Of a DNA stretch of 62,273 bases, positions 33,605 through 42,135 are shown piece after piece. The position numbers and the translations under genes were made by a program. Every line of letters starts with the position of its first letter. The first letter of the stretch is position 1. This stretch comes from Anaerolineae bacterium. Lineage in GTDB: Bacteria > Chloroflexota > Anaerolineae > Aggregatilineales > Phototrophicaceae. Below the pieces are notes generated by a model. It was not told the origin of the DNA. It ran no database searches and saw only the letters and a list, made by a program, of their open reading frames with translations. Location of the stretch: assembly GCA_022820665.1 (NCBI GenBank), contig JAJEFB010000017.1, positions 1 through 62,273 on the forward strand. The letters run 5' to 3'.

Positions 33605-34542
33605 TGGCGAGCGGAGCCGCCGTCCTTAATCCGCGCCGTTATCTCATGGACGACCGCCGTTTCGTCGGCGTCATATTCTTGGCGCCGGCGCTGCTGTATA
33701 TCCTGCTGCTGGTCGGTTTGCCCTTCTTACTGGCGATCGCATTCGGCTTTTCCGATGTCACTGTCGGCAATACCGAACTCAATTTCGTCGGTTTCGACAA
33801 TTTTGTCGCGGTCTGGGAGAACGATATCTTTCGCCAGGTCTTCAGCAATACAGTCATGTTCACGCTGATATCACAGGTCTTCATTCTGATCTTCGCCAAT
33901 ATCCTGGCGATCATTTTTACACAGGAATTCACGGGCAAATGGTTCGCCCGCTTTATCTTCATTTTGCCATGGGCGACGCCGGTGTCCCTGGCGGCGATCG
34001 GTTGGCTATGGATGTTTGATACCAAGTACAGCCCCATAGATTATTTGCTCTTGCAGACCGGCTTCCTGGGACCAAAAGGCATACTGTCCAACAGCCGCAA
34101 TCTGTTTTGGCTGGCAAACCCAGCCCTGTCGCAGATCAGCGTGATTTTCGTACAAGTCTGGCGCATGACGCCCCTGGCGACTGTGATTTTGATGGCGGGT
34201 CTGTCGTCGATCCCGACCGATATTCTGGATCAGGCCGAGGTCGATGGATCGCGATTCATGCGCACCTTGCTGCAAATCAAGTTGCCTTTGATCCTGCCTA
34301 TCATGGTCATCGCCCTGCTCTTCAGCATGATTACCATGTTCGGCGACATGACCGTAGTCTATGTGCTGACGCGCGGCGGTCCCGTCGATTACACGCGCAT
34401 CATTGGCTTGTATTCCTTCCAGATCGGCATTGAAGGCGGCAACCTGGCGCAAGGCGCGGCTATGGCGCTCTTCGCGTTCCCGCTGCTGCTGGCTTTGGCG
34501 CTGCTCATGCTCCGCACGGCAAGCCGAGCCGAGGTGCGCTGA
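33604..34542 (+). CDS. ABC sugar transporter permease (MalF/UgpA type)
   Basis: 312 aa, six helices (VIFLAPALLYILLLVGLPFLL first). Coupling loop DQAEVDGSRFMRTLLQIKLP (~212-231), a slightly relaxed EAA motif. Its ATG overlaps the TGA of the ATPase gene (ATGA type), and its own stop overlaps the next start, showing translational coupling. Partner of the following permease. Confidence 0.93.
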   Translation: MASGAAVLNPRRYLMDDRRFVGVIFLAPALLYILLLVGLPFLLAIAFGFSDVTVGNTELNFVGFDNFVAVWENDIFRQVFSNTVMFTLISQVFILIFANILAIIFTQEFTGKWFARFIFILPWATPVSLAAIGWLWMFDTKYSPIDYLLLQTGFLGPKGILSNSRNLFWLANPALSQISVIFVQVWRMTPLATVILMAGLSSIPTDILDQAEVDGSRFMRTLLQIKLPLILPIMVIALLFSMITMFGDMTVVYVLTRGGPVDYTRIIGLYSFQIGIEGGNLAQGAAMALFAFPLLLALALLMLRTASRAEVR

Positions 34543-35495
34543 TGGCTTTGCTGATTTGGATCTTGCAGAACTTCTGGTCGCTTCTGGTCTTGTCATTCGC
34601 CACATTGGTTGGGCTGCGCATCGCCTACCGGTTTCGCAAATACGGCGCCACCCGCGCCGAGCTCTCGCATATTCTGCGGCGTTCGCCCTTTTATCTGGTC
34701 GTGCTGATCTTCTGTTTCTTCGCCGCCGCGCCCTTCATGATCATGTTCCTGCACAGCTTCAAGGTCGATGGGGATCTCTATCGAAGACCGCAACCCTTTG
34801 TCTATCGGCAAGATCCCACCCTGGAGCATTTGGAATCGCTCTTCACGAACACCGCGTACCTCGACTTCATCCGCAATTCAGTCGTGGTTGGCATTGCGGT
34901 TGTTATCATCACGCTGATTCTGGCTTTGCCGGCGGCTTACGCGCTGGCGCGATTAACCGGGCGCTGGGGCGAACGCGCCGGCATCTTGATGTTCCTCGTT
35001 TACCTGGTGCCACCCACCCTGCTCTTCATCCCCATGTTTCGCATCGTGGTCATGTTAGGCTTGAAGGACTCGCCGCTGGCGCTGATTGTGGTTTATCCCT
35101 CCTTCACCGTGCCCTTCAGCATGTGGCTGCTGCAAGGTTTTTTCAAGGCGGTGCCGCCCGAACTGGAAGAGGCCGCGCTGGTCGATGGCTTTAACCGCGT
35201 GGAAGCTTTTTTGCGCGTCGTCCTGCCCCTGTCATTGCCCGGCATCATCTCCACAATCGTCTTCACCTTTACTCTGACCTTGCACGAGTTTATCTATGCC
35301 CTTGTTTTCATCACGAATACCTCTCGGCGCACACTCAGCGTCGGCGTACCAACCGAACTGATCCTGGGAGACGTTTACTTTTGGCAGCCCTTGCTTGCCG
35401 CCGCGCTGATCATCGCCATACCAGTCGGTTTCGCCTATAATCTGTTTCTCGACAGCCTGGTGCAAGGTTTCACGATGGGCGCCGTAAAGGGCTGA
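34542..35495 (+). CDS. ABC sugar transporter permease (MalG/UgpE type) with extra N-terminal helix
   Basis: 317 aa. An additional N-terminal helix (LLIWILQNFWSLLVLSFATLV) and basic loop precede the usual first helix FYLVVLIFCFFAAAPFMIMF. Then LALPAAYALARLTG, the EAA loop EEAALVDGFNRVEAFLRVVL (~207-226), TLHEFIYALVF and the family C-terminus VQGFTMGAVKG. Overlaps the preceding stop (TGATG). The seventh helix is somewhat unusual for MalG-type subunits. End of the transport operon. Confidence 0.92.
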   Translation: MALLIWILQNFWSLLVLSFATLVGLRIAYRFRKYGATRAELSHILRRSPFYLVVLIFCFFAAAPFMIMFLHSFKVDGDLYRRPQPFVYRQDPTLEHLESLFTNTAYLDFIRNSVVVGIAVVIITLILALPAAYALARLTGRWGERAGILMFLVYLVPPTLLFIPMFRIVVMLGLKDSPLALIVVYPSFTVPFSMWLLQGFFKAVPPELEEAALVDGFNRVEAFLRVVLPLSLPGIISTIVFTFTLTLHEFIYALVFITNTSRRTLSVGVPTELILGDVYFWQPLLAAALIIAIPVGFAYNLFLDSLVQGFTMGAVKG

Positions 35496-35537
35496 TGCAG
35501 CAAGCAAATTGTTCAAGGTTCTACAAGAGAAGGTATC

Positions 35538-35936
35538 ATGCCTACGATTACCGTAAACCTCAACCAAGTCGATGACGCTACCACCGCCGCGCAGATCCGA
35601 CAGCACGCCGTCGATATCGACCGACCTGAAGCCAAGGGCGGCCACGATAAGGGCGCCATGGGCGGCGAATTGCTGCTGGCATCGCTAGGCGGATGCTTCA
35701 ACAGCAATCTGCTGGCTGCCATTCGCGCTCGTGACCTCGAGATCAATGACATCGCGATTGAAGTCAGCGGCGATCTTGCCGAGGCGCCCGCTCGTTTCTC
35801 CTCGATCAATATGGTCGTCAAATCCGGATTCGACGATCGCGAAACCTTGGAGAAACTGGTCAAGATCTCGGAACGCGCTTGCATTGTCGCCAATACGCTC
35901 AAAGGATCGGTGGATCTGTCGGTCTCGATCGCTTAA
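35538..35936 (+). CDS. OsmC-family peroxiredoxin-like protein
   Basis: 132 aa. AGAAGG precedes the ATG. Typical OsmC features: GGELLLASLGGCFNSNLLA with the first Cys, and SERACIVANTLKG with the second. The pair is the thiol peroxidase centre that reduces organic hydroperoxides in OsmC/Ohr proteins. A homodimer is expected, cytosolic. The DIDRPEAKGGHDKGAMGGE segment matches the small YhfA-like OsmC subgroup. Followed 14 nt later by a NUDIX gene. Confidence 0.9.
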   Translation: MPTITVNLNQVDDATTAAQIRQHAVDIDRPEAKGGHDKGAMGGELLLASLGGCFNSNLLAAIRARDLEINDIAIEVSGDLAEAPARFSSINMVVKSGFDDRETLEKLVKISERACIVANTLKGSVDLSVSIA

Positions 35937-35950
35937 ATCGAGCCGGGACC

Positions 35951-36442
35951 ATGCCCCTCTCTGCATACATCAAGAATATCCGCGCCAAGATCGGCAACGA
36001 CCTGCTGCTCCTCCCAGGCGTGACCGCTGTCGTCATAAACGACCGCGATGAGGTGCTTCTTCAGTTGCGACGCGATACTCGGACCTGGGCGCCACCGAGC
36101 GGGGGCTTGGAACCGGGAGAGAATCTGGCGCAGTGCGCAATCCGTGAAGTGCTTGAGGAAACCGGCATAGAGGTGATTCCAGAGTCGATTATCGCTGTGC
36201 TTTCTGGAGACGATTTCACCGTAACCTATCCCAACGGCGACCAAATCGGGGTCGTTTCCTGCGTTTTCCGTTGCCGCCCGCGCCTGGAAACAGCGCCGCG
36301 CGTCAACGACGATGAATCGCTGGAGATGCGCTATTTCCCTCCTGGCGATCTGCCAGACAACATGCTCCCGCGCCATCGCTGGATCATCGCCAAGGCGCTG
36401 GAGAACGATCGCGATACTTATTTCAATCCAGCTTCGCGGTAG
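35951..36442 (+). CDS. NUDIX hydrolase
   Basis: 163 aa from ATG 35951; an earlier ATG would overlap the OsmC gene. The Nudix box is complete: GLEPGENLAQCAIREVLEET followed by GIEV (GX5EX7REUXEEXGU). Cytosolic house-cleaning enzyme hydrolysing a nucleoside diphosphate linked to another group; substrate unknown. The last 25 bp overlap the end of the convergent FAD-oxidoreductase gene. Confidence 0.92.
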   Translation: MPLSAYIKNIRAKIGNDLLLLPGVTAVVINDRDEVLLQLRRDTRTWAPPSGGLEPGENLAQCAIREVLEETGIEVIPESIIAVLSGDDFTVTYPNGDQIGVVSCVFRCRPRLETAPRVNDDESLEMRYFPPGDLPDNMLPRHRWIIAKALENDRDTYFNPASR

Positions 36443-37623
36443 ACAGCGCGGAACTCGCTTCTATCCAATTCACTGTGCCAGTCATCGGTGGCGCATAACA
36501 TCGCGCCCATGCGCCCGATCTCGTCGGAAGACTTCGCGCCCATGCCATTGCCGGCGGTCGCCACATAAACGGCTTCGTCTTGCAAGACATCAACATAGGG
36601 CTTGCCATGCGCGCTATTGGTGATCAGACAAGGCACAGAATGATAGGACAAGGATATTAAGCCGGGGATCATCTTGTGCAAGGCTGTCTTTAAGCTGTCG
36701 GCGATATCTTGCCCTCCGTCGCTGTGGAACCAGTCCAGCAGTTCAAGGTCGTTCTCCGTCGCGTCCAGGAGAACTTCATTCCAGCCGCTTCCGCCCAGCT
36801 TGATATAGGTCTTGCCATCGGGATACGGCGCCGGCGGCAACACATAAAGCGAATCCACTAGCGGATGATCAAATGAGCTGATGATTGATGGCATCGTCTT
36901 CAGACGATTGACCTCCGCCGGCGGAATCTCGGCAAGCAATATGGTATGCGATTTGGTCCGCAAACGCAGCTTGTCTTCGAGCAAGGTATTGCTGTATCCC
37001 CCCGCCGTCAACAGAATCTTGCGCGCGCGACGCGCCTTGCCTTCGCGACTGTGTATCTCATGGCAATCGCCGACTCGATGTATCTTTGTCACAATATCTC
37101 GAAAGACAGTGGCGCCTTTGTCCTCAGCGATTTTCAGTTGCGCCGCGATCAGCGAACGCGGGTTGATGTACCCCGCTTCCCCGCCCTCGTCCCAGGCGAC
37201 GAATGCATCAGAAAACGACAGGTATGGGTATGCTTCCCGGCAACTTGCGGCATCCAAACGGCGATGCGGCGGCTGAAGTCTAGCCGCGCAATCGTCAACC
37301 TGTTGGATATGCTCGGGAATGTCGGTGGCGCGCAGACAGCCGACGCGATGATGAAACTGTATGCCGCTCGCCGCTTCTATGACTGGATACCGCGCGATCG
37401 ACACGCGCGCGAGATGCCCCCACAAGGGGCTGGGATCCAGGACACGCGTGATGCGTCCCTGATCGTAGTGGCTGGCGAAGACGCCATCATGCGTCCGCCG
37501 GTTCTCCGGCTCGTCCGGTCCGATTACACAGATCTTAAGTTCGGGGAAATTGCCAGCCAGATGGCGCGCCGCCGCGCTGCCGATCAAGCCCTTGCCAATC
37601 ACCGCCACGTCGTAAATCGTCAT
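36418..37623 (-). CDS. FAD-dependent amino-acid/amine oxidoreductase (DAO/sarcosine oxidase type)
   Basis: 401 aa from ATG 37623, which puts the dinucleotide-binding motif at the N-terminus as expected (YDVAVIGKGLIGSAAARHLA; GxGxxG). Further features: RTHDGVFASHYDQGRI (flavin-contact region), EAGYINPRSLIAAQLKIAE (~165), KILLTAGGYSN and the C-terminal VYVATAGNGMGAKSSDEIGR, which closes the FAD site. It oxidises an amine or amino acid to an imine with FAD. Exact substrate unknown. 3' end overlaps the NUDIX gene by 25 bp. Confidence 0.88.
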   Translation of the reverse strand: MTIYDVAVIGKGLIGSAAARHLAGNFPELKICVIGPDEPENRRTHDGVFASHYDQGRITRVLDPSPLWGHLARVSIARYPVIEAASGIQFHHRVGCLRATDIPEHIQQVDDCAARLQPPHRRLDAASCREAYPYLSFSDAFVAWDEGGEAGYINPRSLIAAQLKIAEDKGATVFRDIVTKIHRVGDCHEIHSREGKARRARKILLTAGGYSNTLLEDKLRLRTKSHTILLAEIPPAEVNRLKTMPSIISSFDHPLVDSLYVLPPAPYPDGKTYIKLGGSGWNEVLLDATENDLELLDWFHSDGGQDIADSLKTALHKMIPGLISLSYHSVPCLITNSAHGKPYVDVLQDEAVYVATAGNGMGAKSSDEIGRMGAMLCATDDWHSELDRSEFRAVYREAGLK

Positions 37624-37784
37624 ATGCCATGCTCGCCATCGTATTTGCCAAATCGTGCGCTGACACAGCGTCCCAACTGCTTCGCCAGGCGCTAGCGCCA
37701 CTCTCGCCAAAGGATACCATTGCCTCTAGGTCCTTTTCAAAGCATGATGTTGGCGGATGTAAAACCATAACAACGAGGCAGAAA

Positions 37785-38150
37785 ATGAGCGACAAAGCAG
37801 ATCAAGTGCCCCCCGACAAATTGGAACTCTATAAACGACTGATTGATACGCATCCGGAGATCGAACTCAAAGGCGGGTTGAAACTGCCGTACACCTCCTA
37901 CCGGGGCCATATGTTTTCCCAGTTGACCAAGGCCGGTACGGTCGGTTTGAGGATGGGAAAAACCGAGCGGGAAGCCTTCCTTGCTGAACATAATAACGGT
38001 TTGCTGGAAACCTACGGCACCGTGATGAAAGAATATGTCGCCGTGCCCGATCATCTGCTGCGGGACACGGGTAAGTTGCTCCCCTACCTTGAACAGAGCT
38101 ATGCCTACGCAAAGACGCTCAAACCAAAGCCGACAAAACGGAAAAAGTGA
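37785..38150 (+). CDS. TfoX N-terminal-like small protein
   Basis: 121 aa from ATG 37785 (GAGG upstream). KLPYTSYRGHMFSQLTKAGTVGLRMGKTER and the tail LLPYLEQSYAYAKTLKPKP resemble the stand-alone TfoX/Sxy N-terminal domain proteins, which are widespread and poorly understood; full TfoX regulates competence in Proteobacteria. Highly basic C-terminus (KPKPTKRKK). A DUF1801/MmcQ-like protein is the main alternative. Confidence 0.65.
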   Translation: MSDKADQVPPDKLELYKRLIDTHPEIELKGGLKLPYTSYRGHMFSQLTKAGTVGLRMGKTEREAFLAEHNNGLLETYGTVMKEYVAVPDHLLRDTGKLLPYLEQSYAYAKTLKPKPTKRKK

Positions 38151-38204
38151 TTCTCCAAAAGGATCCAACCCGCAACTATATGTCCTTGAATCGAGGAACG
38201 ACAG

Positions 38205-39101
38205 ATGACCCAAATTCAACTCGATATCCATGACTCAGGTCTGGCCGAAATCTTTGAAAGGAACGACGAGCTGGAAACCGTCGTTTCCGGACTCAAATTC
38301 CTCGAGGGACCCGCCTGGCATCCATACGAAAGCCACTTGCGCTTTAGTGATATCTTGGGCAACTCGACCCTGCAGTGGAGCGAAAGCGACGGCTTGAGCA
38401 TTTATCGGCGCAATAGTCACATGGCAAACGGCAACACCTATGACCGCCAGGGACGGTTGCTAAGCTGTCACCATGCCAGCAGTCGCGTCACGCGTATGGA
38501 CGACGACGAAACTATGACGGCGCTCGCCTCGCATTTTCAAGGCAGGGAACTCAACAGCCCTAACGACATCGTTGTCAAGAGCGACGGCAGCATCTACTTC
38601 ACTGATCCCCCCTTTGGCCGCGAAGCCAAGGTGGGCATCCCCCGCGAATTCCAACTGGACTTCAACGGCGTTTATCGACTGGACCCGGCAAATGCCGCGC
38701 TGACGCTGCTGACTTCGGCGCTCAATCGACCCAACGGCTTATGCTTTTCCCGCGACGAGTCGCTTCTTTATGTCAATGACAGCCCGGAATACCAGATTCA
38801 TGTTTTCGATGTCACAGCGGATGGCAGCTTGACCAACCAGCGCCTCTTCGCCCAGACGCAAGGCGATGGACCGGGCGTCCCAGATGGCATGAAAATCGAT
38901 AGCGAAGGCAATCTCTACTGCTGCGCTCAAGGCGGGCTGCACGTTTACAAGCGCGACGGCAGTTTTCTCGGGCGCTTGCTAACGCCGATGCAAGTCACAA
39001 ACTTCACCTGGGGCGACGACGGTATGCGAAGCATCTATCTGACGGGCATCACGACCTTGTATAGGGTGCGCACTGGCATCGCTGGAACGCCGCTCTTCTA
39101 G
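38205..39101 (+). CDS. SMP-30/gluconolactonase-like beta-propeller hydrolase
   Basis: 298 aa. GAGGA precedes the ATG. SMP-30 motifs: LKFLEGPAWHPYESHLRFSD (metal Glu near the N-terminus), NSPNDIVVKSDGSIYFTDPPFG (metal Asn), RPNGLCFSRDESLLYVNDS (metal Asn/Asp) and GVPDGMKIDSEGNLYC (metal Asp). The six-bladed propeller hydrolyses sugar lactones such as gluconolactone. No signal peptide. It fits with the sugar-uptake genes upstream, but a pathway cannot be traced. Confidence 0.92.
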   Translation: MTQIQLDIHDSGLAEIFERNDELETVVSGLKFLEGPAWHPYESHLRFSDILGNSTLQWSESDGLSIYRRNSHMANGNTYDRQGRLLSCHHASSRVTRMDDDETMTALASHFQGRELNSPNDIVVKSDGSIYFTDPPFGREAKVGIPREFQLDFNGVYRLDPANAALTLLTSALNRPNGLCFSRDESLLYVNDSPEYQIHVFDVTADGSLTNQRLFAQTQGDGPGVPDGMKIDSEGNLYCCAQGGLHVYKRDGSFLGRLLTPMQVTNFTWGDDGMRSIYLTGITTLYRVRTGIAGTPLF

Positions 39102-39151
39102 CGAGCTGCCATAAGAATTATCGCCAGTGTTGCTGTATCCAGGATTTGCTT

Positions 39152-39874
39152 TCAAGCGGGCGAGGCCGCAGCGACGGCTTCGCGGGAAATCCAATAATAC
39201 ATGCGGCCGTATGCGATGTCGCAGCGCTCCATGATCTGCCGCTGTCGATCCGGATTATCGGCATAATTGTCAATATGTATGACGACCTCGCCGTCAAGGG
39301 CTCGTTTTGCGAGCATATGCTCGGCTTCGTCGCTCGCCTCTGCAAATTGCGCCAGCAAACTCTCGATTCGAGGCGCCATCGCCAGCCGACTCAAGCCAAA
39401 GAGAATGGGGAAGCGATACGTTTCTTCTTGAATGAGGGTCGAAAGCGCAGCGAAGACCGGAGTCGTGAGGTCGCCCTTCCAACGACCTTCATCGCCAGAC
39501 AACATGCTCAACGCGCGTCGGCGCAGTTTGCGCGTGCGGCTAGGATCTTTTGCGATTAACAGCACCTGCCGCACAATTTCCTCTCTGCCCAGGTAGTTGG
39601 GACAAGCTTGAATGGCGACCGCGCAGACGCGTCGCCGCGCGTCACGCAATCCAGCAAGCACACCGCCAGCCGCTCGCGACCCTGTCTGATACGCCAATAA
39701 CCGCAGCATCAAAACTCGGACGTTGCGATCAGGATTGCTCATCTGCTCACAGGCAAAAGCAATCAGGGCGTCGTCGGTTGGATTGCCGATGAGTCGCCTG
39801 GCTTCATCAACGACCAGGTCGGAACTGGGAGAATATGCTTCACGGAGGACTTCACAATCGCGGATAGTGAGCAT
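39152..39874 (-). CDS. HEAT-repeat-like helical protein
   Basis: 240 aa from ATG 39874 (AGGTG six nt upstream; a GTG three codons earlier is possible). Successive paired helices with the look of HEAT repeats: DLVVDEARRLIGNPTDDALIA, NRNVRVLMLRLLAYQTGSRA, DARRRVCAVAIQACPNYLG, RTRKLRRRALSMLSGD. This kind of protein is usually a scaffold. No catalytic residues, no membrane segment. Function unknown; neighbours give no clue. Confidence 0.7.
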   Translation of the reverse strand: MLTIRDCEVLREAYSPSSDLVVDEARRLIGNPTDDALIAFACEQMSNPDRNVRVLMLRLLAYQTGSRAAGGVLAGLRDARRRVCAVAIQACPNYLGREEIVRQVLLIAKDPSRTRKLRRRALSMLSGDEGRWKGDLTTPVFAALSTLIQEETYRFPILFGLSRLAMAPRIESLLAQFAEASDEAEHMLAKRALDGEVVIHIDNYADNPDRQRQIMERCDIAYGRMYYWISREAVAAASPA

Positions 39875-40086
39875 CGTTTGCACCTATGGGAAAAACAGAG
39901 GCGGGCAGCCTGTTATAAGCTCGGCACATTTCAGAATCTTTAGCAATGATCCCCCGCCATATATTCAAAACTAACATATCTGGTCGCGCTTCATCAAGAG
40001 TTTCTTGCCGCAGAGTCACTTTGCCTTTGTTCAGTTAGCGGATTAAACTGCATCCGACGGCAGAGCGCGGACAAAGGACTTGAGCC

Positions 40087-40851
40087 ATGCATATACGTGT
40101 CGCAGGCATCCAGATGCCCGTCATTCGCAATATAGACTCTAACGTCCGACATATCGAGGATGGCATTCAATGGGCTAGCTCACGGAACGCCGACATCTTG
40201 CTGACGCCGGAAGGATCTTTGAGCGGTTACACGCACGAATTCGATCCGTTCCAGGTTGAGGAGGCTTTGAAGCGGGTCACAAAGACGGCTGCCGCATCGG
40301 GCCTGGGACTCGCGCTTGGCACCTGTTTTGTCGAAGACGACGGCGATACCTATAACCAACTCCGTTTCTACACTTCCAAGGGGCGCTATTTGGGTTTTCA
40401 CTGCAAGACATTGCCGACTGGAAGTCTGGCAAAACCACCCACCGGAGAGATCAATCATTATGCGATTCGCCCTCTACAGGTTTTCGGGCTGGATCAAATA
40501 AAGGTCGGCGGACTGATATGCAACGACATGTGGGCTAACCCGACCTGCACGCCGCAGCCCGACACCCATCTCAGCCGCAGGCTTGCCGAGCTGGGCGCCC
40601 GCGTCATATTCCACGCCGTTAACGGCGGCCGGAGTTCATCGGAATGGTCGGATGTCAATTGGGATTTCCATAGCAGCAACCTGCGTATGCGCGCCCGCGC
40701 CAGTCGACTTTGGATCGTGACAGTCGACAACTGCGAACCGGTCGACATACGCTGCTCGGCACCGTCCGGAGTAATTGATCCACATGGCAACTGGCGCGTC
40801 CGCACCACTCAACAGGGTATCGATCGCTTTGTCTATGATATCCGCCTCTAA
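40087..40851 (+). CDS. carbon-nitrogen hydrolase (nitrilase superfamily)
   Basis: 254 aa with the catalytic triad in place: Glu42 (LLTPEGSLSGY), Lys107 (FHCKTLP) and Cys145 (GLICNDMW). It hydrolyses a C-N bond of an amide or nitrile in the cytosol; omega-amidase or N-carbamoyl-amidase types are possible. The shorter-than-usual length (family ~260-290) and Asn in place of the common Glu/Asp after the Cys put it in an unassigned branch. Confidence 0.88.
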   Translation: MHIRVAGIQMPVIRNIDSNVRHIEDGIQWASSRNADILLTPEGSLSGYTHEFDPFQVEEALKRVTKTAAASGLGLALGTCFVEDDGDTYNQLRFYTSKGRYLGFHCKTLPTGSLAKPPTGEINHYAIRPLQVFGLDQIKVGGLICNDMWANPTCTPQPDTHLSRRLAELGARVIFHAVNGGRSSSEWSDVNWDFHSSNLRMRARASRLWIVTVDNCEPVDIRCSAPSGVIDPHGNWRVRTTQQGIDRFVYDIRL

Positions 40852-40983
40852 GCTCTTTCTCACTTGCTGATAGACTTCCGCCATTCCAGACGCTACAATG
40901 ACGCAGTGATTGTTGCTGCTGACGCAGCCCACAGCGCGACTTAAGGAACATTACAACGTATTCCAAAGACAGGAGAAAACACC

Positions 40984-41295
40984 GTGGCACAATTCGGACT
41001 CTTATATGTCGGTGAACCACAGTTTGAAGACCCCGACGAAGGACAAGCGCATCAAAAAAGGTGGTTCGACTGGATTGGTAGCCTGGGCGACGCGGTTGTC
41101 AACCCGGGCATGCCCATGGGTCCCCCCACCCGCGTCACCGCTGACGGGGTCGCCCCCGGACCCACAGAGGACCGCTTGACCGGGATCACCATTGTCGAAG
41201 CCGAAGACATGGACGCGGCAGTCGAAATGGCGAAGAGCAGTCCCTACGTCGAAGTCGCCACAGTTGACGTGGTACAGATCTTTCAAATGGGATAG
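40984..41295 (+). CDS. YCII/DGPF-domain small protein
   Basis: 103 aa from GTG 40984 (AGGAG ten nt upstream). Ferredoxin-like YCII fold features: KRWFDWIGSLGDAVVNPG, GPTEDRLTGITIVEAEDMDAAVEMAKSSPY and VDVVQIFQM. Relatives include DGPF proteins linked to ECF sigma factors and small peroxidase-like enzymes; the role is unknown. A strong terminator follows, so it is a single transcript end. Confidence 0.85.
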   Translation: MAQFGLLYVGEPQFEDPDEGQAHQKRWFDWIGSLGDAVVNPGMPMGPPTRVTADGVAPGPTEDRLTGITIVEAEDMDAAVEMAKSSPYVEVATVDVVQIFQMG

Positions 41296-41305
41296 CTCAC
41301 AACAA

Positions 41306-41348
41306 GGGCCGGGAAACTCCCCGGTCCCCTTCTCTGCTTTCATTTTCT
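41306..41348 (+). terminator. intrinsic terminator after the YCII-like gene
   Basis: Stem GGGCCGGG with CCCGG-t-CCC (one bulge) at 41306-41328, followed by a pyrimidine/T-rich cttctctgctttcatttt. Lies 11 bp after the stop codon. Confidence 0.7.
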
Positions 41349-41484
41349 ACCCCTCGCAAGCGCGTTTTTCCCTAAACAGACCGTCAAACTATGTATCGAA
41401 ACAAATGTTACGATACCTGACTTGTGGCTCGAGCAATTCACGGTTACACTTTTCGGCAATATCGATCAACTGGATCAATTTGTC

Positions 41485-42120
41485 ATGAGCCTGATCCTGC
41501 GTTATATGCGCGCCGACGATATCCGCGAAGTCTCCAGGATAGACCGCCTCTGCTTTGAGCCGCCCTGGTCCAGAGATTCATACGCCTTCGAGATCAAAGA
41601 ATCAAAGATTAGCCACATGGTCGTGTTGGAAGAACAACCGACCCCGATTCCGGCTATGCTGCCGAACGATGATGGCTGGATCCAACGACTCAGCGGATGG
41701 ATCCGGCAGGAATCACCGGCAATTGCCAAAACAGGCTTTATCGTGGGTTATGGCGGTTTGTGGAAAATTGATGGCGAAGCGCACGTCAGCACTATCGCCA
41801 CTCATCCCGAGCATCGCGGGCGCGGTTACGGGGAAATTCTGCTGGCGGGCATGTTTCGCAAGGCGCTGCGACTGAAGGCGGAGTATCTGGTGCTGGAGGT
41901 GCGCGTGAGCAACGCCGTGGCGCAGAATCTCTATCAAAAATATGGCTTCAGTCGTCATGGCCGCAAGCGCAACTATTATCGGAGCAACAACGAAGACGCC
42001 TACGATATGCGCGTCAGTCTCGATTCAAGCGTTCGACAGCGCTTCGGGCAGCTTTATCAGCAGCTTCAGCAGTCGCACAGTTTTTACGACGCCTATAGTC
42101 TTGTGACGCATCCGCGCTGA
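41485..42120 (+). CDS. rimI: GNAT acetyltransferase, RimI-like
   Basis: 211 aa from ATG 41485; the RimI-type N-terminus then follows (LRYMRADDIREVSRIDRLCF, PPWSRDSYAFEI). Acetyl-CoA pyrophosphate-loop motif THPEHRGRGYGEILL (~110-124) and motif B EVRVSNAVAQNLYQKYGFS (~140-160), typical of ribosomal-protein S18 alanine N-acetyltransferases. An insertion of ~30 residues (IPAMLPNDDGWIQRLSGW) lies between the second and third strands. No TsaB/TsaD genes, which often accompany rimI, are close. RimI itself versus a general GNAT is moderately certain. Confidence 0.78.
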   Translation: MSLILRYMRADDIREVSRIDRLCFEPPWSRDSYAFEIKESKISHMVVLEEQPTPIPAMLPNDDGWIQRLSGWIRQESPAIAKTGFIVGYGGLWKIDGEAHVSTIATHPEHRGRGYGEILLAGMFRKALRLKAEYLVLEVRVSNAVAQNLYQKYGFSRHGRKRNYYRSNNEDAYDMRVSLDSSVRQRFGQLYQQLQQSHSFYDAYSLVTHPR

Positions 42121-42135
42121 TGAGAAGGAACTCAA

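Noticed and set aside
40943..40964. GGAAcattacaacgtATTCC-like symmetry before the YCII gene as a third SOS box
   Set aside because: Half-sites and the 4-bp spacing do not match GAAC-N4-GTTC.
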